Assembly: GCA_903907075.1 (NCBI GenBank)
Contig: CAIVMQ010000002.1
Coordinates: 1 to 39,572, forward strand
Reading direction: 5' to 3'
Length of the DNA: 39,572 nt
Origin: an uncultured Bacteroidia bacterium
GTDB taxonomy: Bacteria; Bacteroidota; Bacteroidia; Bacteroidales; Prolixibacteraceae
The notes under the pieces were generated by a model. That model did not search any database. It saw nothing but the letters and a program-made list of their open reading frames with translations, and was not told the origin of the DNA. A program made the translations under genes and the position numbers. Shown piece by piece: positions 28,316-35,856 of this stretch; positions within the stretch are counted from its first letter, which is position 1; the number at the start of each line of letters is the position of its first letter.

Positions 28316-29548
28316 ATGAATAGTATAAACTCAAGATTAAAATTTCTAAACGTAATAGTTCTGATTGGACTAAGCGTTGCCGCGTATGCTAAACCGGCCA
28401 AAGTTCCCGGTATCGTGGTGGATTATCTTCCGGCCTCAACGAAGACCTTTATCGGATCGCCGAGTATTTGTGTGCTGCCCAATGGAGATTATATTGCCTC
28501 ACACGACTATTTTGGACCGGCATCAACGGAGCATACTCAGGCGCTAACCGCGGTCTTTAAATCTTCTGACAGCGGGAAAAGCTGGAAAAAAATAGCCGAG
28601 ATTCAAGGACAGTTTTGGTCTAATCTTTTTGTGCATCAGGGCGGGCTATATCTAATGGGTACCTGGAAGCACCACGGCAACCTGATCATACGCCGCTCCT
28701 TAGATGGAGGGGTTTCGTGGACCGTACCTATTGATCAGAGGCATGGGTTATTGCGTGAAGGGGAGTACCATACCGCCCCTATGCCAATGGTCATTCACAA
28801 TGGACGGATATGGCGGGCTATTGAGAACGCAAAATCAGAGAGTAAGAAATGGGGCCTCCGTTATAGCGCAATGGTAATTTCGGCACCGCTTAAGGCAGAT
28901 CTTTTAAATGCAGAAAGCTGGGTTACGACAAATTTCCTTCCCCACAATCCAGACTACCTGGATGGCAAATTTGGTGGTTGGATCGAAGGAAATGCCGTTG
29001 TCACACCCAAAGGAACATTGGTTGATTTCCTTCGCGTTGCCACCTCGCAAAAAGGGGAGGAACTGGCCGCAATTGTTTCGATTAGTGACGATGGGTTAAC
29101 AGCCTCATTTGATCAGTCATCCGGTTTTATCAATTTTGTTGGCGGAGCGAAGAAATTCTCAATCCGCTACGATTCAATATCCTCGCGCTACTGGACAATA
29201 TGCAATCTCATAACACCTGAATTTGCCACTATGGATGCTGGATCGGTGCGCAATACCTTGGTAATAAAGAGCTCGTCCGATCTTAAAAACTGGACTATTC
29301 ACAAGGTCCTTCTTCATCATCCGGATGTTTTAAAACATGGCTTTCAATATATCGATTGGCAATTTGATGGCCGCGATATTCTCTACCTATCCCGTACCGC
29401 TTTTGATGATCAATACCAAGGGGCTGATAATTTTCACAATGCCAATTTTCTTACTTTTCATCGGATAAAAAACTACAAGAAACTCTGCTCAAAGAGCATC
29501 AAATCCTTAGATTTTAAAAAAATGCCGGGTAGCGAAAAGAAAGAATAA
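28316..29548 (+). CDS. Secreted Asp-box (sialidase-fold, BNR) protein
   Basis: 410 residues with a signal peptide (about 1-25). Two Asp-box turns match SxDxGxxW: S83-W90 (SSDSGKSW) and S128-W135 (SLDGGVSW). With repeated beta-strands around them they indicate a six-bladed propeller of sialidase type. The FRIP arginine motif of GH33 sialidases is not seen, so sialidase activity should not be assumed; other exo-glycosidases, lyases and sugar-binding proteins share the fold. Possible active-site residues are the His and acidic residues in ASHDYFG (61-67), MGTWKHHGN (114-122) and WIEGN (222-226). It lies between GH92 no. 3 (79 bases) and GH92 no. 4 (64 bases), which suggests an exo-acting role on the same target. 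Function unknown. Confidence 0.72.
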   Translation: MNSINSRLKFLNVIVLIGLSVAAYAKPAKVPGIVVDYLPASTKTFIGSPSICVLPNGDYIASHDYFGPASTEHTQALTAVFKSSDSGKSWKKIAEIQGQFWSNLFVHQGGLYLMGTWKHHGNLIIRRSLDGGVSWTVPIDQRHGLLREGEYHTAPMPMVIHNGRIWRAIENAKSESKKWGLRYSAMVISAPLKADLLNAESWVTTNFLPHNPDYLDGKFGGWIEGNAVVTPKGTLVDFLRVATSQKGEELAAIVSISDDGLTASFDQSSGFINFVGGAKKFSIRYDSISSRYWTICNLITPEFATMDAGSVRNTLVIKSSSDLKNWTIHKVLLHHPDVLKHGFQYIDWQFDGRDILYLSRTAFDDQYQGADNFHNANFLTFHRIKNYKKLCSKSIKSLDFKKMPGSEKKE

Positions 29549-29612
29549 ATCTTTGTGTATCCTTGTCATGCTATGAGCATTAATAATCGCAGAATCTTTC
29601 AGAATAGAAACG

Positions 29613-31970
29613 ATGAAAACAATTAAGAATATATTAAAATATCTGGCCTATTCACTCTTAGCTCTCCTTATTATTCTGGGGCTTGTGATTTTAGGTTTCT
29701 GTATTAATTATCAGCGCACCGTCGGGGTAAAGCAGGGTGAGATCGAGGTTTCTGTAAAGCCCGGAATATTCGGCAGCTGGGTTAATCCGTTTATAGGGAC
29801 CGGAGGTTTTCCAACCTATACCAGTGCCGATGATATCCCGGGGGTAACGGTCCCTTTTGGAATGGTGAGGCTTAGTCCGGACACCCAATTTTTTCTTGAT
29901 CCGTTATGGGCTGAAGGGAAAAGTATCAGCACTGCAGGATATTATTACGGAGACCATAAAATAATGGGCTTCAGCCACACCCGATTAGTGGGTACAGGCG
30001 CTTATGATGGGGGGCTCTTTCGGGTTATTCCTGCCGTTGGCACCGGTAGTGAGAGAGCCTATCGGGATGGCCATTATACTGAATTTTCACATAAGGATGA
30101 GGTGGCTTTTCCGGGTTATTATGCGGTTAAGTTTCCGCAGCAAGGGATACTCGCAGAACTTACCGCGAGTGGTCATGTGGGGGTGCACCGGTATACCTTT
30201 TCAAGGGATGAGCAGCCCCATATCTTAATCGATGTTTCCAATGGTTTGGGCCATACCCGATCAACCGATGGAGAGGTCAATGTTTATCCTGATAAGCAGG
30301 AAGTAACGGGCACAATAACATCTTTTGGTTCTTTCTCGGGACGTTATAACGGTCTTAAATCCTATTTTGTAGCCCGTTTTAGTGCTCCTTTTTCGGCTTG
30401 TGATCTCTGGTCAGGAGAGCATATTTTCAAGAATCAGACGAGTGTGAAGGGTGATCACGTGGGCGCAGATATCAGCTTCTCAAAATTGGGAGATAAGCAG
30501 GTTGTCGAACTCAGACTCGGGATCTCCTATGTCAGTATTGAAAATGCGCGTGCAAACCTCGAGGCTGAAGCAGCAGGCATTTCTTTTGATACCATCTCTG
30601 CAAGGGCTAAGCAACTCTGGGAAGATAAGCTCTCATCAATAAAGATCCAAGGAGGTAGCGATGATCAGAAACATATCTTTTATACCGCGCTTTATCATTC
30701 GTTGCAGATGCCCACACTATTTAATGATGTCAATGGTGACTATTTAGGCTTTGACAAGAAGATTCATCAGACGACAGACTTTCACTATTATACCGATCTA
30801 TCGTTATGGGATACTTTTCGGACTATTCATCCCTTATTTAATTTAATTGCCCCACTAGAGCAGCGTGATATGATGGTTTCGCTGGTTAAGATGTGCGAGC
30901 AAGGTGGAGTGCTTCCCAGATGGCCTTCGGGAGGTGGGTACACCGGTTCTATGCTTGGCGCCTCAGCCGATATTGTGATCACCGAAGCGTATCTGAAGGG
31001 TATTCGTAATTTCGATGTTGAGACAGCTTACCAGGCTATGCGAAAGGCGGCTCTGGGAATAGCACCAAAGAGGGAGGGCTTTAATCCCCGCGATGGGATG
31101 GCCGACTGTCTGAAGTATCAGTATTGTCCTGAAGATTTGATGGATAAGTCCGTGAGTAAGACGCTCGAATATGCGTATGCCGATGATGCAATTTCTAAAC
31201 TTGCCGCAGCCCTGGGGTATACCGAGGATGCAAAATTATTTGCTGCTCATTCGCAGTTTTATCGAAACATCTGGAATCCAGAGACTCAGTATTTTCATCC
31301 GCGCAATACCGCAGGGGAATTTACCAAAAAATTTAAGCCGTTAAAGCTCACCTACCTCGATTTTGATCACGAATATACCGAGGCTTATGTAGAGGGAAGT
31401 GCCTTGCAATGGCGATACGCCCTATTCTTTGATCCCCAAGGGTTGATTTCATTATTTAAGAGTAAAGAATATTTTGTGAACGAGCTCAATGATTTTTTTG
31501 CTCTCTCAGATCCTAAACGCGGCACCTTTAGCCCGGGATCCTATTATTGGCATGGCAATGAACCCGATCTTCATTCCGCTTATCTGTTTAATGATGCCGG
31601 ACGTCCCGACCTGACCCAGAAATGGGTGCGATGGATCCTGGAGAATAAATATGGTGCGGGTTATGAGGGTATTGATGGGGATGACGATGCCGGAACATTA
31701 TCATCGTGGTATGTCTGGAGTTCATTAGGAATCTATCCGGTAGCGGGGTCCGATATTTACCAAATTGGAGCACCTTTATTTCAGCAGACTGAGGTAAAAG
31801 TGGGGGATAAAATTCTTACTATTGTATCCGATAATTATGCCTCCGAAAATAAATATGTGAGCAAGGTTTGGTTAAATGATGTTCTACTGGATCGCTTTTG
31901 GCTTAACCATTCGGAGATTATTCAGGGAGGCACGTTACGTTTCGAGATGAGTGATAAACCACATTATTAA
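29613..31970 (+). CDS. Membrane-anchored GH92 alpha-mannosidase no. 4
   Basis: 785 residues. The N-terminus is an uncleaved-looking hydrophobic helix (about 10-32, rich in Leu/Ile, no lipobox), followed by a short linker and the GH92 start (WVNPFIGTGGFPTYTSADDIPG), so the enzyme is probably inner-membrane-anchored and faces the periplasm. The probable acid is E594 in EGSALQW, the base region D690-D692 in GDDDAGT, and the pocket loop HGNEPDLH. All three motifs differ from those in nos. 1-3 (EGN/EAN, GNEDCGQ), and the protein ends just after the catalytic domain, without the chitobiase-C/PA14 tail. It is therefore the outlier of the four and may act on oligosaccharides already imported. It is followed after 21 bases by a DUF3089 gene. 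Catalytic residues look intact. Confidence 0.93.
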   Translation: MKTIKNILKYLAYSLLALLIILGLVILGFCINYQRTVGVKQGEIEVSVKPGIFGSWVNPFIGTGGFPTYTSADDIPGVTVPFGMVRLSPDTQFFLDPLWAEGKSISTAGYYYGDHKIMGFSHTRLVGTGAYDGGLFRVIPAVGTGSERAYRDGHYTEFSHKDEVAFPGYYAVKFPQQGILAELTASGHVGVHRYTFSRDEQPHILIDVSNGLGHTRSTDGEVNVYPDKQEVTGTITSFGSFSGRYNGLKSYFVARFSAPFSACDLWSGEHIFKNQTSVKGDHVGADISFSKLGDKQVVELRLGISYVSIENARANLEAEAAGISFDTISARAKQLWEDKLSSIKIQGGSDDQKHIFYTALYHSLQMPTLFNDVNGDYLGFDKKIHQTTDFHYYTDLSLWDTFRTIHPLFNLIAPLEQRDMMVSLVKMCEQGGVLPRWPSGGGYTGSMLGASADIVITEAYLKGIRNFDVETAYQAMRKAALGIAPKREGFNPRDGMADCLKYQYCPEDLMDKSVSKTLEYAYADDAISKLAAALGYTEDAKLFAAHSQFYRNIWNPETQYFHPRNTAGEFTKKFKPLKLTYLDFDHEYTEAYVEGSALQWRYALFFDPQGLISLFKSKEYFVNELNDFFALSDPKRGTFSPGSYYWHGNEPDLHSAYLFNDAGRPDLTQKWVRWILENKYGAGYEGIDGDDDAGTLSSWYVWSSLGIYPVAGSDIYQIGAPLFQQTEVKVGDKILTIVSDNYASENKYVSKVWLNDVLLDRFWLNHSEIIQGGTLRFEMSDKPHY

Positions 31971-31991
31971 TAATTAGAATTCGTATTTCAG

Positions 31992-32999
31992 ATGAGAAAA
32001 AATCTTTTTTTACCTTTTATTCTTGTCCTTGCCAGTTTCTTGATGAGTTTTGGAAAGGAGACAAAAAATAAGCCAGATTATCGTTTACTGCGTAATTGGG
32101 CGGCATCACCGTTTAAAGAAGATACCAGTGACAGTATTCCTGACTTTCTGCGTAGTGAGGTTCGAGATGCCCGTGCAGATGTGTTTTTCATCCATCCCAC
32201 CTCCTTTTTTACCGAAGGTGACACAGGAGCGTGGAACGCTGATTTGCAAGATACAGTAGTTAACCATGAGACAGACTCACGGTCGATACTGTTTCAAACA
32301 ACCGTCTTCAATGGAAGCTGTCGTGTATTTGCACCTCGTTATCGACAAGGAAATATGAGGGCATTTTATGTCTTTGGCACACCCGAAGCTAATCAAGCTT
32401 TCGACTTAGCTTACCAAGATGTGAGAACAGCATTCCTGTTTTTCTTAAAACATTATAATAAAAATCGGCCAATCATCATTGCCTCACACAGTCAAGGTAC
32501 GCTGCATGCCATTCGTCTCTTGCAAGAATTTTTCGATGGAACACCCTTGCAAAATCGATTGGTGTGCGCCTATATCGTCGGCTATCAGATCAAGACAGAT
32601 GCCTTTAAGAAACTTCCGGTTGGCAATCACCCCGATCAGACTGGCTGCTTTGTAGGGTGGCGTAGTTATGCCAAAGGTGAGATTCCTAAAGGCGCAGAAG
32701 CGGAGGATGGAAACTCAATTTGTGTTAATCCTTTAACCTGGAATACCGCTGAAGATGAGGCTTCAGCAGAACTTCATCAGGGTATTATGAATGGATTTAG
32801 AACCATCACCCCACATACTTTAGCAGCTGCCATTGAGCCTAAAACGAAGATTCTATGGGTTGAAGCTCCTGGACTAACTAATGAAAAGGGTGAAGTGATG
32901 AAAGATCTGCACGTCTATGATTACAATCTTTTTTGGATGAATATTCGTGAAAATATTAAATTGCGCATCGATACCTTTATAAATGCTCATCAGAAATAG
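31992..32999 (+). CDS. DUF3089 family secreted alpha/beta-hydrolase
   Basis: 335 residues with a signal peptide (about 1-21). The DUF3089 pattern is clear: ADVFFIHPTSFF (62-73), RVFAPRYRQG (111-120), then the nucleophile elbow ASHSQG with S167, and VDxF-like strands after it. The family has a lipase/esterase-like fold; its substrates are not established. A candidate acid/His pair near the C-terminus is HVYDYNLFW. It is 21 bases after GH92 no. 4 and 25 before the nuclease start, so it is well embedded in the operon. Removal of acyl groups from the glycan is the simplest guess. It is distinct in sequence from the esterase at 23780. Confidence 0.85.
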   Translation: MRKNLFLPFILVLASFLMSFGKETKNKPDYRLLRNWAASPFKEDTSDSIPDFLRSEVRDARADVFFIHPTSFFTEGDTGAWNADLQDTVVNHETDSRSILFQTTVFNGSCRVFAPRYRQGNMRAFYVFGTPEANQAFDLAYQDVRTAFLFFLKHYNKNRPIIIASHSQGTLHAIRLLQEFFDGTPLQNRLVCAYIVGYQIKTDAFKKLPVGNHPDQTGCFVGWRSYAKGEIPKGAEAEDGNSICVNPLTWNTAEDEASAELHQGIMNGFRTITPHTLAAAIEPKTKILWVEAPGLTNEKGEVMKDLHVYDYNLFWMNIRENIKLRIDTFINAHQK

Positions 33000-33024
33000 G
33001 TTAGTGATCTAAGATTTGAATTAC

Positions 33025-33639
33025 ATGAAACGAATAGTATTTGCGCTCTTACTCGTATTGTTTTTAGGCAGCTTAGGCTATGCGCAAATAGTTGTTGATA
33101 AAGGGATCTACAAGGCGAGTTTTAGCAATACCTATCGTGAATCACTTTATGTTAGCTATTTTCTGTATAAAGGGGGTGGAAGCTGCAGTCGTGCAGGCTT
33201 GCGATTTAAAAATGACGAGCCTAATTTACTTTGTGCTACCGACGACGACTATAAAGGGAGTCATTACGATAAAGGCCATCTTGCCAATGCCGAAGATTTT
33301 GCTTTCGACTGCGAAAAAGATGAGTTGACATTTCGATATTACAATTGCTTACCCCAGACACCAAACCTCAACAGAGGGGTCTGGAAAATAAACGAGACTC
33401 AGATCAGACAATGGTCTCAAGGTGAGAAGCTATACATTATCTGTGGTGGTTTCTTCGGTACTAAAAAGATTGGCAAGATTGCAGTACCTACCTATTGTTG
33501 GAAAGTCGTGCAGTCTGTGGCAACGAAGAAAATACTTTTCTGCGGGTGGTTTAGTAATACCGAACAGGCAACACTTGAAGAGCTAAACATCAAAGAATTA
33601 GAAAATAAGATTCACTCTAAGATTTTGGTTCTTAACTAA
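33025..33639 (+). CDS. Secreted DNA/RNA non-specific endonuclease (NUC1 family)
   Basis: 204 residues from the ATG at 33025; an in-frame TTG at 33016 adds only three residues before the signal peptide. The signal peptide covers about 1-21 (cleavage after YAQ). The beta-beta-alpha-metal nuclease motif is DKGHLAN with the general-base H85 (D82-H85; family consensus DRGH, here Lys for Arg), and the magnesium-binding Asn lies in PQTPNLNRGVW (110-120, N114 or N116). A C-terminal YCWKVV strand also fits the family. It should degrade extracellular DNA and RNA. It is short for the family (often 230-280). Within a glycan operon it may help dissolve biofilm or provide phosphate and nucleotides. Neighbours are 25 and 50 bases away. 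Confidence 0.82.
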   Translation: MKRIVFALLLVLFLGSLGYAQIVVDKGIYKASFSNTYRESLYVSYFLYKGGGSCSRAGLRFKNDEPNLLCATDDDYKGSHYDKGHLANAEDFAFDCEKDELTFRYYNCLPQTPNLNRGVWKINETQIRQWSQGEKLYIICGGFFGTKKIGKIAVPTYCWKVVQSVATKKILFCGWFSNTEQATLEELNIKELENKIHSKILVLN

Positions 33640-33689
33640 ATATCGGTACTGATAAGGCATAATTAATAATGTTTCAAAAATTATAACGT

Positions 33690-35822
33690 ATGATAAATTC
33701 CACGAGAAATAAGATCCTTACTGCAGTCTTGACTGTTTGTTCTATGTTTTCTTATTGGTCAATTAGGGCTCAGCAAAGCTTTAATTACCTCCCTTCGAGA
33801 ATCGGTTGGCACGATGCAATTTATGATGAGAATAAGAAAGAGCCGAAGCTAACTCCTTGGACGACCTGGGATAATGCTTTAGAGCGCGAGATGAATTGGT
33901 TTCTGAAAGCTCCGATCAACGATCATGGTTACCCGGCGTGGGTTTGCTTTACCTTTATGAATGAACACTATCAGCCCTATCGGAATGATTTTATCCCCGC
34001 TACTCAAGACGGGATGGGAATTATTTCCTACTTGAAATATTGGGAATATAAAGGCCGTACCAACGCAAAAGTGCTCGATTTTGCTAAGAAAATGGGTGAT
34101 TACTTAATCGTAGAGGCAAATACACCTAATGAAGGCGCATATCCTAACTTTACCCGTTCAACAGGGGTGATCAACGAATGGCCTTTGCAACAGAGTGCTC
34201 AGAATGATGCTGATTACGGGAAAAATACCATTGAGCCCGATAAAGGTGGTATCGCAGGATTTGCTCTCTTAGAACTGTATAAGACTACCCAGGATAAAAG
34301 GTATCTCGACCAAGCCATTCATAATGCGCGCGTCTTGGCTAAAAATATGCGTGCTGGTGATGGCCTCCATTCACCTTGGCCATTTCGCGTAGATGCCATA
34401 TCGGGAAAATACTGGGGCGATCGCAGTGGTAATATGGTTTATATCTTACGGCTTTTTGATAGCTTGCTGGAGATGGGCTATTCCGAATTGAAAAAGCCTC
34501 GTGAAGCTTTGTGGCATTGGATCGTCGAGTATCAATTTAAAGCCCCAGAAGATCAGGAACATACACTCTGGGTGCAATTCTTTGAAGATCATCCCATCGA
34601 ACACAACCGCAATGCCTGGTCACCACTTAATATGGCACGATACCTTATTGAGAAAAAAGAGGCGTTAGATCCGCAGTGGAAAGAGCATGCTGAACTATGT
34701 ATTCAGTTTGCGATAACGAATTTTGGCATCGATCGTCCAGCGGGTGTTACCTGTGTTGGTGAACAAGATACTGACAGACGGGCCTGGGGTGGTATTAACT
34801 CAACTTTTGGTGCTGTAACAGCCATGTTCTATGCTGCAGGCGGAGGGGAGCAATATAGAGATATGGCTTTTCGAACCCTATCATGGATCACCTATTTTAT
34901 TCGTGAAGATGGCGTTGTGTGCGATCAAACCGGCGAGTGGCACTGGCTTAGAGAAGGTGGATGGGTCGAGGATTGTCATACCGATGTGATTCATAATTTT
35001 ATGGATGCACTTAAGGCTGTCCCGGAGTGGAGCACCGCGAAAAATTCAAGCGGATCAGAACAGGCTAACGTAAAAGAGTATTTCCCAAAACCAAAACACG
35101 GAAATACCTATGTTATCGCTCATCGTGGAGCACATATCGGCATACCCGAAAACTCGTTAGACGCCATTCAAAAAGCCATCGATCTGGACTGCGATTTTGT
35201 CGAAATTGACACCCGTGCTACCAAAGACGGAAGAATCGTAAGTGTCCATAATGCAGATGTCGATCGATATGTGATCGGAACAACAGGAAAAGTGAAAGAT
35301 TTTACCCTTGCAGAGATTAAGAAACTCGATATTGGGGAAAAATTAGGTCCCGAATGGAAGAATACCCGAATTCCCGGAATCGAAGATATCCTTCAGCTTT
35401 GTCGTGGACAGATCGGGATCTACCTGGATCTTAAAGAGCCACCGCTTGTTCCGGAATTACTGAATATCATCCATAAATATGATATGGAGCGCAATATCTT
35501 GTGGTATACCTACCCTTCTGAGCTCGATGCGGTGAAGCAGATTCAGTCCTTATGCTATAAATGTATCCCAATGCCTGATCCCGGTCCGGAGAAAAATATT
35601 GATCAGGTGGTGCACGAGGTTCAACCCCGGATGATTGCCAGTGATATGCACCAACTTAGCGAAAGCTTTGTTCAAAACGCCCATCGCAACGGGGCTAAGG
35701 TATTCGTTGATGAGAAACAAGGGACACCCGAGGAGTGGGAACAGATCATTCAATGGGGCACCGATGGTATTCAAACAGATAATCCTCAGGCATTAATAGA
35801 ATTTCTTGACAAAAGAAAATAA
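33690..35822 (+). CDS. Six-hairpin (alpha/alpha-toroid) domain fused to glycerophosphodiester phosphodiesterase (GDPD)
   Basis: 710 residues with a signal peptide (about 1-27, ending RAQ). Residues about 40-450 form an alpha/alpha-toroid-like region rich in Trp and in helix pairs (WEYKGRTNAKVLDFAKKMGDYL, GGIAGFALLELYKTT, WGGINSTFGAVTAMFYAAG); I cannot name the glycosidase family. A linker follows, then a GDPD barrel from about 470: H478 in AHRG, E505 and D507 in VEID, and H520 in SVHN, where the usual HD is HN, then YLDLKEPP. All metal and catalytic residues of GDPD enzymes are present, so cleavage of a glycerophosphodiester is likely. The fusion suggests a glycan carrying glycerol-phosphate or a similar diester. 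It follows the nuclease by 50 bases and precedes the GH28 by 34. Confidence 0.8.
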   Translation: MINSTRNKILTAVLTVCSMFSYWSIRAQQSFNYLPSRIGWHDAIYDENKKEPKLTPWTTWDNALEREMNWFLKAPINDHGYPAWVCFTFMNEHYQPYRNDFIPATQDGMGIISYLKYWEYKGRTNAKVLDFAKKMGDYLIVEANTPNEGAYPNFTRSTGVINEWPLQQSAQNDADYGKNTIEPDKGGIAGFALLELYKTTQDKRYLDQAIHNARVLAKNMRAGDGLHSPWPFRVDAISGKYWGDRSGNMVYILRLFDSLLEMGYSELKKPREALWHWIVEYQFKAPEDQEHTLWVQFFEDHPIEHNRNAWSPLNMARYLIEKKEALDPQWKEHAELCIQFAITNFGIDRPAGVTCVGEQDTDRRAWGGINSTFGAVTAMFYAAGGGEQYRDMAFRTLSWITYFIREDGVVCDQTGEWHWLREGGWVEDCHTDVIHNFMDALKAVPEWSTAKNSSGSEQANVKEYFPKPKHGNTYVIAHRGAHIGIPENSLDAIQKAIDLDCDFVEIDTRATKDGRIVSVHNADVDRYVIGTTGKVKDFTLAEIKKLDIGEKLGPEWKNTRIPGIEDILQLCRGQIGIYLDLKEPPLVPELLNIIHKYDMERNILWYTYPSELDAVKQIQSLCYKCIPMPDPGPEKNIDQVVHEVQPRMIASDMHQLSESFVQNAHRNGAKVFVDEKQGTPEEWEQIIQWGTDGIQTDNPQALIEFLDKRK

Positions 35823-35856
35823 CTAAATCTCTAAGGGAAAGCTATATCCAAACTAT

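Noticed and set aside
28316..29548. GH33 sialidase assignment
   Set aside because: Only the Asp boxes support it; the FRIP motif and Arg triad are not visible.
29613..31970. GH92 no. 4 as a catalytically dead paralogue
   Set aside because: Despite changed motifs, E594 and the acidic cluster D690-D692 are kept, so activity cannot be ruled out.
11641..31970. GH92 enzymes as mannose-phosphodiester uncapping enzymes
   Set aside because: That activity goes with replacement of the catalytic Glu by Gln; all four retain Glu in the EGN/EAN/EGS motif.
33016..33024. TTG start for the NUC1 nuclease
   Set aside because: It adds only three residues in front of a complete signal peptide; ATG 33025 is the natural start.
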